From CAYSWV01 sp964434865 (GTDB lineage Bacteria > Cyanobacteriota > Cyanobacteriia > Thermostichales > Thermostichaceae), in NCBI GenBank assembly GCA_964434865.1, contig CAYSWV010000022.1, positions 1 to 64,000 on the forward strand: 64,000 nucleotides of DNA. Reading direction: 5' to 3'. Numbering within the stretch: position 1 is the stretch's first letter; every line of letters starts with the position of its first letter. Under the pieces are notes generated by a model that had not been told where the DNA came from, searched no databases, and worked only from the letters and a program-made list of their open reading frames with translations. A program made the position numbers and the translations under genes. Of the stretch, positions 18,154 through 27,330 are shown piece by piece.

Positions 18154-19476
18154 TTGAGGTTGGCCTTGAACTCAGTGGATGAAGCGTTAGCTTTAGTCGA
18201 GGAGATTCTCTACCCTGAACGGCTTAACACTGTCCAGGAATTAGTCTTTCGTCAGTGCTGGCAGGGACGTAGTTATCAAGATATTGCCAAAGATTCTGGA
18301 TACGAGCCTGACTACATCCGAACGGTGGGATCACGGCTGTGGCAAAAACTCTCAGAAGCTTTGGGAGAGCGAGTTACCAAAAATACAGTCCACTCTGTGT
18401 TACGGCGTCAATTACGGCAACGAGGCGGCTTGATGCAGGGGGATCCTGTGAAGCTGGAGTTGCCCGAGGGACCTGTCCCTTTGGGATCACCCTTTTATGT
18501 GGACCGTCATCCGATTGAAACTCAAGCTTACGATGCCATTAGTCAAGGGGGGATGCTACTGCGAATCAAAGCCCCTCGATGGATGGGAAAAACATCATTG
18601 CTGATACGGGTGTTAGCTCAGGCTCAACGTCAGGGCTGTCACACGGCAAAGCTTAACCTACACCAAGCTGATCGACGGATTCTCAGTCATTTAGATTATT
18701 TTCTGCGGTGGTTCTGTGCTAACTTATCGCTGCAACTCAAACTAGAGGCCAAACTAGACACCTATTGGGACCCTGATCTAGGGAGCAAGGTGAGTTGTAC
18801 AGCCTACCTTCAGGGCCATATCTTAGACCATTTGGATCGACCTCTGGTGATTGCTTTAGATGAGGTGAATCGGATCTTTGAATACCCTGAGGTGGCCCAG
18901 GAATTTTTGCCACTCCTACGATTTTGGTATGAAGAAGGTAGAAATCTCGAAGTTTGGTCTAGACTCCGTTGGATTGTGGCCCATGCTACTGATATTTACG
19001 CCCCACTCAACATCAATCAATCGCCTTTTAATGTGGGAGTGGCTTTGCAGTTAACTAAATTCAAACCCTCCCAAGTGATTGAGCTGATCCAACGCCACCA
19101 TCTGCATACACCTGAAACTGAGGCTACCATGGATACCCTTATGACCTTAGTAGAAGGCCACCCTTATTTAATTAGAGTTGCCCTCTATGCTCTAGCTACT
19201 AAAGCGTTAGATCTAGAGACCTTACTCCAAGATGCGACCACCCAAACAGGGATCTACAGCGCTCATCTTCAAGGTCATTTGTTAATGCTTCAAGGGCAAC
19301 CCGATTTAGCCCAGGCCTTTAAACACGTGTTACAAGCCGACCATCCCATTTCATTAGAAGTGATCAGTGCTTACAAATTAGTCAGTCTAGGCTTAGTTGT
19401 GCTGCAAGGTAATTATGCCAGAGTCAGTTGTGACCTGTATCGCCGCTACTTTAGTGATCACTTGGCCGAATTCTAG
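18154..19476 (+). CDS. HTH plus AAA_35-type STAND-like ATPase
   Basis: A 440-residue protein, read from TTG (18154, or TTG 18160; there is no ATG near the conserved start). Residues about 1-90 form a helical N-terminal module (LNSVDEALALVEEILYPERL, then YQDIAKDSGYEPDYIRTVGS) like the HTH found on cyanobacterial vWA-MoxR-associated (vMAP) proteins. The ATPase begins near residue 105. Its Walker A is APRWMGKTSLL and Walker B is PLVIALDEVNRIF. No effector domain follows. It is placed just upstream of a second AAA_35 ATPase with WD40 repeats, so the two may work together as sensor and effector. Confidence 0.8.
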   Translation: MRLALNSVDEALALVEEILYPERLNTVQELVFRQCWQGRSYQDIAKDSGYEPDYIRTVGSRLWQKLSEALGERVTKNTVHSVLRRQLRQRGGLMQGDPVKLELPEGPVPLGSPFYVDRHPIETQAYDAISQGGMLLRIKAPRWMGKTSLLIRVLAQAQRQGCHTAKLNLHQADRRILSHLDYFLRWFCANLSLQLKLEAKLDTYWDPDLGSKVSCTAYLQGHILDHLDRPLVIALDEVNRIFEYPEVAQEFLPLLRFWYEEGRNLEVWSRLRWIVAHATDIYAPLNINQSPFNVGVALQLTKFKPSQVIELIQRHHLHTPETEATMDTLMTLVEGHPYLIRVALYALATKALDLETLLQDATTQTGIYSAHLQGHLLMLQGQPDLAQAFKHVLQADHPISLEVISAYKLVSLGLVVLQGNYARVSCDLYRRYFSDHLAEF

Positions 19477-19495
19477 GATTAGTGGGTGTGTAGCT

Positions 19496-19523
19496 ATACT
19501 GGGCATACTCATACTGGGCATAC
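19496..19523. repeat. 13-bp tandem duplication ATACTGGGCATAC
   Basis: Perfect copies at 19496-19508 and 19511-19523, in the 75-bp spacer between the two ATPase genes. Confidence 0.85.
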
Positions 19524-19551
19524 ATTGGCAGGAGCCTGGCTGCATGGATAG

Positions 19552-21057
19552 ATGGTGTCCTCAAGATCTCAAGAGTTGACTATGGGTTTGAATCCCTACC
19601 AAGTGGGAGGCAGTCTCAAGGCAGGTCACCCCACCTATGTGATCCGGCAGGCTGATACCGACCTGTACACTGCCCTGAAAGCAGGAGAATTCTGCTATGT
19701 GCTTAATTCCCGGCAAATGGGCAAATCCAGCCTCAAAGTCCAAATTCGCCATCGCTTAGAACAAGAGGGATTTCGGTGTGCTTCACTGGATCTCACCAGC
19801 TTTGGTAGTCAAAATATTACCCCAGCTCAATGGTACAAAGGCATTCTGTCTGAACTGTGGCGCGGCTTAGGCTTGATGAGCCAACTGAACTTGAAAGAGT
19901 GGTGGACTCAACAAGGCGATCTATCCTTAGTCCAGAAATTAGAGCGGTTTTTAGAAGATGTGGTGCTGGTTCGGATACCAGATCCCATCGTCATCTTTGT
20001 GGATGAGATCGATAGTGTGTTGAGTCTGTCCTTTTCCAGTGATGACTTTTTTGCCCTCATTCGATTTTGTTATAACCACCGGTCTGAAAATCCCGTTTTT
20101 GAACGCTTGACCTTTGCCCTATTTGGAGTCGCAACACCAGCTGATTTGATCCGTGACCCCAATCGGACTCCATTTAATATTGGCCAGGCGATTGAGATGC
20201 AGGGCTTTCGCGATCACGAGATTGATCCCTTGATTCAAGGTCTTCAAGGGCGGGTAAGCCAGCCAGCAGCCGTTTTACAGGGCATCATGTACTGGACCAG
20301 TGGCCCGCCGTTTTTAACCCAAAAATTATGTCAGATTGTAACTAATGTTACTTTAGAAGCTCCGGATGTGGTTTGGTCTATTCCCTCAGGTGAGGAGCAT
20401 TTGTGGATCGAGCAATTAGCCTACGCTTTCATTATTGATAACTGGGAAGCCCAAGATGAACCCGAGCATCTCCGCACCATCCGAGATCGATTACTCCGAG
20501 ACGAAAGCCAAGCTGGGCACTTATTAGAAATCTATCAGCGGATCCTATACCAAAAGAGTATTGAACTCGACCCAAGTTTGATCAATAGTAAGTTATTGCT
20601 CTCAGGGATTGTCCGCAAGTACACAAACCATCTCACCATTCATAATCGGATCTATGAAGCTATTTTCAATTTGGATTGGGTGCAGCAGTGTTTAGCTGAA
20701 CTCCGACCATATGCTTGTGCCCTGTCTGAATGGCAAGCTTCTAGTTGTCAGGATGACTCCAGACTCTTACGTGGTCAGGCTCTGCAAGAAGCTCAAATCT
20801 GGGCAACCGATAAAAAATTACCCCCCCTGGATTACCAATTCCTTGCAGTCAGTGAACGTCGTGATCATTACGAACACCAATTAGCGTTAGAAGCCAAACA
20901 CTTAGAAGCCGTCAAAACTCAACTCCAGCAAGAACGGCGCATGGCCCAACTACAACGAGGATTACTAGGGGCTGTAGGACTAGGATTTGTCACATCACTG
21001 GGTCTAGGGGGGTCCTACTGTGGGAATATAACCGAGCCCTTCAAGAAGAACGGCTGA
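19552..21057 (+). CDS. AAA_35/STAND-like ATPase, N-terminal part of a frameshifted WD40 protein
   Basis: A 501-residue frame. The AAA_35-type domain begins at about residue 20 (NPYQVGGSLKAGHPTYV) with Walker A LNSRQMGKSSLKVQIR and Walker B IVIFVDEIDSVLSL. A linker ends in a coiled coil (YEHQLALEAKHLEAVKTQLQ), and a hydrophobic helix begins at RGLLGAVGLGFVTSLGLGG. After GGGGGG at 21007-21012 the frame gives a short nonsense tail and stops at 21057. The -1 frame continues the expected sequence into the WD40 part at 21132. An ATG at 19582 is an alternative start. The sequence is either a true frameshift, a programmed slip, or an assembly error. Confidence 0.8.
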   Translation: MVSSRSQELTMGLNPYQVGGSLKAGHPTYVIRQADTDLYTALKAGEFCYVLNSRQMGKSSLKVQIRHRLEQEGFRCASLDLTSFGSQNITPAQWYKGILSELWRGLGLMSQLNLKEWWTQQGDLSLVQKLERFLEDVVLVRIPDPIVIFVDEIDSVLSLSFSSDDFFALIRFCYNHRSENPVFERLTFALFGVATPADLIRDPNRTPFNIGQAIEMQGFRDHEIDPLIQGLQGRVSQPAAVLQGIMYWTSGPPFLTQKLCQIVTNVTLEAPDVVWSIPSGEEHLWIEQLAYAFIIDNWEAQDEPEHLRTIRDRLLRDESQAGHLLEIYQRILYQKSIELDPSLINSKLLLSGIVRKYTNHLTIHNRIYEAIFNLDWVQQCLAELRPYACALSEWQASSCQDDSRLLRGQALQEAQIWATDKKLPPLDYQFLAVSERRDHYEHQLALEAKHLEAVKTQLQQERRMAQLQRGLLGAVGLGFVTSLGLGGSYCGNITEPFKKNG

Positions 21058-21131
21058 ATCGACTTCAAGAAGTCCAAAATTTAACGGCCTCGGCCCAGGC
21101 TCTTTTTAATGCAGAACAAAACCTAGACGCT

Positions 21132-23105
21132 TTGGCGGAATCGGTCCGCTTGATGCAAAGGCTACCGGATCTAAACCAGGTGCCCCCCAATCTAGCGACT
21201 CAAGCTCATTTACTTTTACGTCAAACCTTCTACCAGATCAGTGAAATGAATCGCTTAGAAAGTCATACAAGTGATGTGTATACCGTTGCAATCCATCCCA
21301 ATGGTGATCTGATTGCCTCTGGAGGTCGGGATGGCACTATTAGGTTGTGGCAGCAGAATGGAGTTAACTTAGGTAGGTTGGCCCCCCCCGATCAAACCCC
21401 TAGTACTGTGATTGGAGATCTAGAGTTTAGTCCAGATGGCACTCGCCTAGCTTCAGCAGCAGAAGATGGAACTTTAACACTGTGGACCTCTGAAGGAGAG
21501 TGGCAACAAACAGTCACCGCCCACCAAGGGGCCATCCATGATCTGCAGTTTAGCCCCAATGGGCAGTGGCTAGCCTCAGCTTCAGGAGACACAACTATCA
21601 AGCTTTGGGATCAAGACGGCACTCTGATCACAACTCTAGATGGCCATGTTCGAGAAGTTTTAGGGCTAGCTGTGTCACCTGATGGGCAGCTCTTAGCTTC
21701 TGGAGGACGAGATCAACGGGTCCAACTATGGCAGATCGATGGGCAGCAAAGTCGCCTACTGCAAACCTTACCTCGGCGTGGCTCTATTGTTCGAGATCTG
21801 GCCTTTAGTCCTGATGGAAGGCTACTGGCTATCGCTGGAGATGATCGAAGCGTCCATCTTTGGGATCAAGAGGAAAGTTACATTAAAACTTTAGTAGGAC
21901 ATACGGCGCCTATCAATGCTGTAGCCTTTACCCCTGATGGCTCTCAAGTGATCACGGGGAGTTGGGACGAAACCATAAGATTTTGGAACTGGCAGGAGCA
22001 GGTCACCCTAGCTACCTATTCAGGCCATCGCGATCGAATCTGGGATGTGGCCTTGTCCAATGATGGAACTTTACTAGCCTCAGCCAGTTGGGATGACACC
22101 CTACGTCTTTGGCGTCTTCACCATTCTGTATTGACTCATTTTCGCCAGCATTCAGCCGCTGTTTTGGATGTGGCTATTAGTCCTGATAACGAGTGGGTAG
22201 CTAGTGCCAGTGATGATCATACCGTCCGGTTATGGCGACCCAATGGTCAAGCTAGAGCTATCCTTGACGGTCATGCTGCGGAAGTCTACAGTGTGGCTTT
22301 TAGCCCTGATGGTCAACTACTGGCCACCGCTGGCCGTGATCAAACGATCAAAATCTGGCAACTTGATGGCACTTTAGTGAGATCTTGGGAGGCTCATGAG
22401 GAGGCTATCTGGTCGATCCAGTTTAGTCCTGATAGTCGATGGTTGCTGTCGGGTAGCGATGATCGCCATGTTAAACTATGGCAACTAGACGGTACGCTAG
22501 TCCAAACCTTTACAGGCCACAGTCATCAAGTCCAGCAGGTGGCCTTTAGCCCAGATGGATCAGTGATTGCCTCAGCAAGCCGAGATAGGACTGCCAAGCT
22601 TTGGTCGACAGACGGTCAGCTCTTAACCACCTTAGAAGGGCATACAGCAGGTTTACATGGTATTGCCTTCAGTCCAGATGGTAGTCGGCTGGCGACAGCC
22701 AGTATTGATAAAACCCTCAAACTTTGGCAACGGGATGGGACTCTGCTGCAAACCCTGAGCGGCCATACCGGTGAGCTATTCAGTGTTGCCTTTAGTCCGG
22801 ATGGGCAGTTGATCGCCTCAGGAGGGTGGGATGATACGATCCAGCTGTGGCACCTGGACGGGACTCCTCTAGCTACTTTAAACGGGCACCGTGGGCGAGT
22901 TTGGCGCATTGCTTTCAGTCCTGATGGCCAAGTTCTGTATTCCAGCAGTGATGACAAAAGTGTGATGGCCTGGGATCTAGATCAAGTGACAACAGACGAG
23001 CAAGTATTAGCGAATAGTTGTGCTTGGATCCGAAACTATCTCAAAACCAACCCTCAAGTAGCTGAGCGGGATCGTACCCTCTGTGATTCCGTTCCCCTAC
23101 TTTAA
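21132..23105 (+). CDS. WD40-repeat region, C-terminal part of the frameshifted ATPase
   Basis: A 657-residue frame. In this frame the sequence is already open just after the G6 run: LLWEYNRALQEERLNRLQ, then ASAQALFNAEQNLDALAESV, which completes the membrane helix and linker begun by the upstream frame. Fourteen WD40 units follow, each ending in a form of D-x-x-[IVL]-x-[LFI]-W, from RDGTIRLW to DDKSVMAW. This fits two seven-bladed propellers as a ligand or protein sensor. If it were translated alone it would lack the ATPase and part of the membrane anchor. ATG 21132 is internal and has no clear ribosome site. Confidence 0.8.
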   Translation: MAESVRLMQRLPDLNQVPPNLATQAHLLLRQTFYQISEMNRLESHTSDVYTVAIHPNGDLIASGGRDGTIRLWQQNGVNLGRLAPPDQTPSTVIGDLEFSPDGTRLASAAEDGTLTLWTSEGEWQQTVTAHQGAIHDLQFSPNGQWLASASGDTTIKLWDQDGTLITTLDGHVREVLGLAVSPDGQLLASGGRDQRVQLWQIDGQQSRLLQTLPRRGSIVRDLAFSPDGRLLAIAGDDRSVHLWDQEESYIKTLVGHTAPINAVAFTPDGSQVITGSWDETIRFWNWQEQVTLATYSGHRDRIWDVALSNDGTLLASASWDDTLRLWRLHHSVLTHFRQHSAAVLDVAISPDNEWVASASDDHTVRLWRPNGQARAILDGHAAEVYSVAFSPDGQLLATAGRDQTIKIWQLDGTLVRSWEAHEEAIWSIQFSPDSRWLLSGSDDRHVKLWQLDGTLVQTFTGHSHQVQQVAFSPDGSVIASASRDRTAKLWSTDGQLLTTLEGHTAGLHGIAFSPDGSRLATASIDKTLKLWQRDGTLLQTLSGHTGELFSVAFSPDGQLIASGGWDDTIQLWHLDGTPLATLNGHRGRVWRIAFSPDGQVLYSSSDDKSVMAWDLDQVTTDEQVLANSCAWIRNYLKTNPQVAERDRTLCDSVPLL

Positions 23106-23156
23106 GCGATCCCCTGGAGGTCTCTGACTAAGGAATGAGAGAGGGAGGATCCTCCG

Positions 23157-23654
23157 TTACCACCCCATCGTGCCAGGTTCACCTTTGAAGGGACCGACAA
23201 CATCACTGGTGATCCAGCCTCCATAAAACTGGCCTGGTTGAGGCGTAACCAATTCATCATTGACGTAGCACGCGTCCATTAGTGCAGGGTAAAAGCTGTA
23301 ATGAGTGTGAATAGCTTTAAAGTTGGGTGTTGGGGCAAAATAAAGCCAGGCTGCCTGTTGAATGTATCGATCGCCGATCTTGACATCATAGTAGCGGCAT
23401 CGCCCTTTCCATTCACATTGGGTTTGTTTAGGCGTTTCAATTAAATACTCCAGCTTGATGTCTACAGCTGGAATACAATAGGTGGGAGGATGACTGGTTT
23501 CCAGAACCCGCATGGCCTGACGCGTATCTGCTAAAACAATATCATTACAAATGATCTGAATGTGTTTATCGGTGGGTTCAAGTACTGCTGGGCGAGGATA
23601 GTCCCAAACAGACTCTTGTCCAGGTTGAGGTGGGATCGGAACAGGTCTTTTCAT
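23157..23654 (-). CDS. DUF427 family protein
   Basis: A 165-residue protein of the DUF427 family, whose function is not established. Typical signatures are ESVWDYPRPAVLEPTDKHI, then IVLADTRQAMRVLETSHPPT and the Trp/Tyr-rich WKGRCRYYDV. ATG 23654 is taken as the start because the frame upstream to 23672 begins only with TTG. It is convergent with the WD40 gene, 51 bp apart; the perfect palindrome GGAGGATCCTCC lies between them (23144-23155). Confidence 0.85.
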   Translation of the reverse strand: MKRPVPIPPQPGQESVWDYPRPAVLEPTDKHIQIICNDIVLADTRQAMRVLETSHPPTYCIPAVDIKLEYLIETPKQTQCEWKGRCRYYDVKIGDRYIQQAAWLYFAPTPNFKAIHTHYSFYPALMDACYVNDELVTPQPGQFYGGWITSDVVGPFKGEPGTMGW

Positions 23655-23864
23655 CACGTTGGATCGGTTCAACTTTAGGTTTCAACTTTGGGTTATCGCT
23701 CAACTCAGATTGTTAAGCTGAGGTATAACTTCAGTCTAGCTCTAGATCTTAAGATCCAACTATCCGATCTCATCTGTTAGCCATGAGCTTCCGATACTAT
23801 TCTTAATTAGCTGGGCGCTGATCACCCCTTAAACTATCAGTTAAGTAGCCTTGTGGATATCACT

Positions 23865-24341
23865 ATGGAATCTCCTCCCGTTATTACACCTCACCAGATG
23901 AATCTGTTACGGGCCGTAACGGCTATGGCTTGGTCTGACGGTGTGCTCGAACCCGCTGAAATTGAGACGATGGCCACTCAGCTTTCCCAACAGTTTGTTT
24001 CAGACCCAGCTCAGCAAGATAGTTTAGCTCAGTCGATCCGAGAGTATTTCAGCCAGCAGATCCCTTTGGATGAAGTGTTACCTCAACTTAAAACTGAAGC
24101 CGATCGTCGCCTAGTACTCAAGCTCGGGTATCTAGTCATTGCAGCCAGTGCCCGTGAACCTGGTGAACCTCTGGTTAATGTTGATGAATTAGAAGCTTTT
24201 CAGCATTTAGTAACCTCGCTGGCCCTCCCTGCTGCAGTTGTCCATGTCGTCTCTGAAGAAGCGAAGACTCAGCTTCAAAATCCCGAGGTGGCTCCTATCG
24301 ATGCTCTGGTTCAAGGCTTCACTGATCATTACATTAGCTGA
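23865..24341 (+). CDS. TerB-like tellurite-resistance-family helical protein
   Basis: A 158-residue all-helical protein with the TerB-type pattern: LLRAVTAMAWSDGVLEPAEI, then ETMATQLSQQF, and RLVLKLGYLVIAASA. The Asp/Glu-rich helix I (AWSDGVLEPAE) is the family's metal-coordinating region. Stand-alone TerB proteins in cyanobacteria have no proven role. A GTG at 23853 is an alternative start, four codons upstream. It is followed by a tRNA gene. Confidence 0.75.
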   Translation: MESPPVITPHQMNLLRAVTAMAWSDGVLEPAEIETMATQLSQQFVSDPAQQDSLAQSIREYFSQQIPLDEVLPQLKTEADRRLVLKLGYLVIAASAREPGEPLVNVDELEAFQHLVTSLALPAAVVHVVSEEAKTQLQNPEVAPIDALVQGFTDHYIS

Positions 24342-24406
24342 ACCACTCTTTTTTCACTACCTTGAATAACATCCTACGCTAACTATTGTGTTACCCTAGA
24401 AAAAAT

Positions 24407-24478
24407 GCGGGTGTAGTTCAGTGGTAGAACGTCAGCTTCCCAAGCTGAATGTCGTGGGTTCGAGTCCCATCACCCGCT
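24407..24478 (+). tRNA. tRNA-Gly (anticodon CCC)
   Basis: A full cloverleaf: acceptor GCGGGTG pairs with CACCCGC, the D stem is GTTC/GAAC, the anticodon stem is TCAGC/GCTGA with loop TTCCCAA, and the T arm contains GGTTCGAGTCCC. The anticodon CCC reads GGG codons. CCA is not encoded. There is no intron. Confidence 0.96.
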
Positions 24479-24578
24479 CTTTCCAAAAGCTCTACAGATC
24501 AAGCATTGTAAGGGTTCTAAGCATGACATGGTAGTCTAAATCAAAGCAGCCTATCATCTTGAAAAGAACGGAATTCCT

Positions 24579-25394
24579 ATGCCCTGGCAAATTAGTCGTT
24601 ATGTCGAAACAAGTGCTGGGTTGGTGGCGACGGGGACAAGTGGCGAGGGTCCTGATCTCATCTTGGCCCATGGATGGCCCTGGTCTTCATTAACTTGGCA
24701 CCGCCTTATTCCTGAACTTGAAAAACATTTCCGAGTCTATTGGTACGACATGCCAGGCTATGGACGATCAGCTAAAACTGATCACCAACGGACATCACTG
24801 GATGTGCAAGGTGAGGTTTTCGCTGAGATGATTGAGCACTGGAAGCTGACCCGGCCACTTGTTGCCGCTCATGACTTTGGCGGTGCAACTACTCTGCGTT
24901 CTCACTTGTTGCATGGGTGTGAGTTTGACCGGTACATCCTAATGAATGTTGTAGCCATGCGACCGTGGGGATCAGAGTTTTTCAACCATGTGAGCAACCA
25001 TGTCGATGCTTTTCTTGGGCTGCCATCCCATATTCACCAAGCGATTGTTAGGGCTTATATTGAAGGAGCTTTAATTAACGACATCGAGAGTACTGATCTT
25101 GAACAGTTAATCGAGCCTTGGCTCACAGAAGATGGACGCAAGAGCTTCTATCGGCAGTTTGCCCAGGCTGATGAAAAGTATACGGCTGAAATTGAACCCC
25201 TGTTTGGAGACATTCGGTGTCCAGTAAAAATCATATGGGGCAAAGAGGACCCTTGGATCCCACTGAAACGCGGAGAAGCGCTTTATTCACTGATCGGCCA
25301 TGCCTCATTCAAAATCTTGGACCATGTTGGCCATCTACCGCAGTTAGAAGCACCACAGCGTGTTTTAGAGGAATTCGTCAGTTTCTTGTCATAG
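24579..25394 (+). CDS. alpha/beta hydrolase, haloalkane dehalogenase/epoxide hydrolase type
   Basis: A 271-residue alpha/beta-fold hydrolase. The nucleophile elbow is AAHDFGGA, where Asp99 replaces the Ser of esterases; this is seen in haloalkane and haloacetate dehalogenases and epoxide hydrolases. The oxyanion segment is LAHGWPWSS, the acid is in WGKEDPWIP, and the base is His252 in DHVGHLPQLE. The substrate cannot be chosen between halogenated compounds and epoxides. The gene is single. No signal peptide is visible, so it is cytosolic. Confidence 0.85.
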   Translation: MPWQISRYVETSAGLVATGTSGEGPDLILAHGWPWSSLTWHRLIPELEKHFRVYWYDMPGYGRSAKTDHQRTSLDVQGEVFAEMIEHWKLTRPLVAAHDFGGATTLRSHLLHGCEFDRYILMNVVAMRPWGSEFFNHVSNHVDAFLGLPSHIHQAIVRAYIEGALINDIESTDLEQLIEPWLTEDGRKSFYRQFAQADEKYTAEIEPLFGDIRCPVKIIWGKEDPWIPLKRGEALYSLIGHASFKILDHVGHLPQLEAPQRVLEEFVSFLS

Positions 25395-25464
25395 GAGAAA
25401 CCTGAGTAGCTAGAATACGTAACTTAAGTCAGGTAACTTGCTAGACCTTGGGTTTGCTACCCTA

Positions 25465-25494
25465 CTTTGAATCAAAAAACTTTGAATCAAAAAA
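25465..25494. repeat. 15-bp tandem duplication CTTTGAATCAAAAAA
   Basis: Perfect copies at 25465-25479 and 25480-25494, between the hydrolase and serine protease genes. A related TTTGAATCAAAAAACTT occurs once near 29258 after msrA. Confidence 0.85.
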
Positions 25495-25556
25495 GGATAG
25501 AACTTCATCAGTCCCATCCATGATTGTTACAAATTTGGCAACAGATTAATCAAGTA

Positions 25557-26372
25557 TTAGTTCCAGGATAGAGGCACTTCACCTGATAACTGATGACTCG
25601 CACTGTAGATCCAGTTAATATTTGCTGGCACATCAGCGACAAAGAGTTGCTGATCTCGATCTCGTATATAGCTGTGCACAGAAAAGATAGCTTCAGGGAA
25701 TTTAGTCATAGTGGCACCCCCTGAGTCACCGCGGCAGCCACGAGGCGCAAACATCAAAAAGTTAAATTCAATTTTCTGTTTGACTACTCCAGGCTGACCA
25801 TTACAGGGCCCATTGCCATAGGTTACAACTGGAGTTCCTGCTGGAGGAGCTGATCGCTTTAAAGCAACGGGTTGAGCATCAAAACTAGAGACAGGATAAG
25901 CAAGTAAGACAACAGCAACATCATAGGCTCCCTGACCCGAAGAGATCCGACTGCGAGCCGCCACAACCGGATATTCCCTCTCTTGGCCATTGGTCCGATA
26001 AATATGAAAGTTGTGAGGATAAGTCCCCGATTGATTAACATCCCAGTTCCTGTAATCAATGCAATGAGCCGCTGTCAAAACAGTCCATCGAGTGATAAGA
26101 GTGCCAGAACACCCTCCCGAAAATCTGCCTTTTAGGATGCCAACGGCAGGTTGCTCAAAGGTTGGAACTCCATTTACGAGTAGATGAGTAGAGTCAAGAT
26201 CTTGAGCATCTGTAGAGTCAAGATCCTGTAAAGATTCAATATTTTGGTCAACTGAATCTCTAGGAATGGTGGAAACTAACCCACCTGGAGAAGAGCAACC
26301 AACTAGCGTTGAAGCCCAGAGAAAAAACAAGCCTAGCCTAGCCAGAGCTTTTGTTCTAATTTGAGAATTCAA
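25557..26372 (-). CDS. trypsin-like (S1) serine protease lipoprotein
   Basis: A 271-residue secreted protease. The N-terminal signal ends in a lipobox (LVGC, Cys26), so it is probably lipid-anchored in the envelope. The S1 catalytic triad is visible: His in TVLTAAHCID, Asp in YDVAVVLL, and Ser in GCRGDSGGAT. The pre-catalytic region holds a small repeat (DLDSTDAQDLDST) from an in-frame 24-bp-period DNA duplication at 26189-26225. The gene stands alone. A degradative or housekeeping envelope role is likely; the substrate is unknown. Confidence 0.88.
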   Translation of the reverse strand: MNSQIRTKALARLGLFFLWASTLVGCSSPGGLVSTIPRDSVDQNIESLQDLDSTDAQDLDSTHLLVNGVPTFEQPAVGILKGRFSGGCSGTLITRWTVLTAAHCIDYRNWDVNQSGTYPHNFHIYRTNGQEREYPVVAARSRISSGQGAYDVAVVLLAYPVSSFDAQPVALKRSAPPAGTPVVTYGNGPCNGQPGVVKQKIEFNFLMFAPRGCRGDSGGATMTKFPEAIFSVHSYIRDRDQQLFVADVPANINWIYSASHQLSGEVPLSWN

Positions 26373-27330
26373 AATAATACCTCACAAGAAGTAGACGAAT
26401 CAACTATAAGGGTAATTCGAATCAATTTCAAATACATTTTCGACTCTGCTCCTGTAGATTTTGTGAAGATAAAAAGAAATGATCTATGTAGAATTTTAAA
26501 CTCAGATCAAGCCTTTTAGGACACACAAAATAGGCTCGATCCTTTAACTGGCTAAGCAGCAATTGGGATCAAGCACTCAACAATAGGCATTGAGTTGTTT
26601 GATAAAAGTTAAATCAAACAAATATAGAGATGAACATGACTCATAGGCTAACCGTAGAAGAAGGCGTAAATCCTACCTTCTGGAAAGAGAAATCACTTAA
26701 CTTAACTCAGTCCTAGAGTTAGGCAGTGATCTGTTTAGACCAGTTAGATCAGTTGTTTTGCATTGATCGTTGCTAAATCAAAGTCCAAATTAATTCGAGA
26801 TCTCAAACAAAACTGTGAGACCTGATATGAGTCCCCAGTCAATTCCTGCAGGTAGAGCCTATGTAATTTCAATCATAGTATTGCTCCATTTACTGACTTT
26901 TGTAATAAGTAATGCCTTTCTGGTTGAGTGCTGTTAATTCTACATAAGTACTAAGGAAAAACAAAACTAAAGTACATATCCAAGCTGTAAAAGCTGCATG
27001 AAGAATTATGCTCATCTTAGTGGTTGATCCTGATATCAAGTGTTAACAATAGATTGACTTGAATCAGCGAAAGCTGGCTGATCCTCTTGATACTCAATTT
27101 ATGGGGCTAATAACTCTACAACATCCAACAACTCAATGAAGTCGTTGATCCTGTATTGCTGTTCAATCTACAAGACATCTCTAAAACAAGGCGTGATTCG
27201 GATCACAAGCGCAGATTTTTTTTGGTTTCAGAGTTATAACAAAAGTGATCACCCTGAAACCTAATGTTGCGGTCGTCCCGTGATCAAATGGTTAAGCAAC
27301 TCTTTCAAACGTTTCTGGGACGATAGTCTC
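26373..27330. other. long intergenic region (958 bp), no gene seen
   Basis: An A+T-rich region between a protease promoter and the 3' end of the TIGR03032-like gene. Both strands lack credible ORFs. It contains GTGAT-TCGG-ATCAC near 27191-27204 followed by a T8 run, a weak terminator-like hairpin, and the inverted repeat TCGTCCC/GGGACGA at 27273-27323. Neither is convincing enough to call an RNA gene. Confidence 0.5.

Noticed and set aside
21392..21601. Antisense frames inside the WD40 region
   Set aside because: They mirror the repeated codons of the propeller blades and have no independent features.
27273..27323. Inverted repeat TCGTCCC/GGGACGA
   Set aside because: Seven bp with a 37-nt loop and no T-run; likely chance. 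No RNA gene or terminator can be supported.
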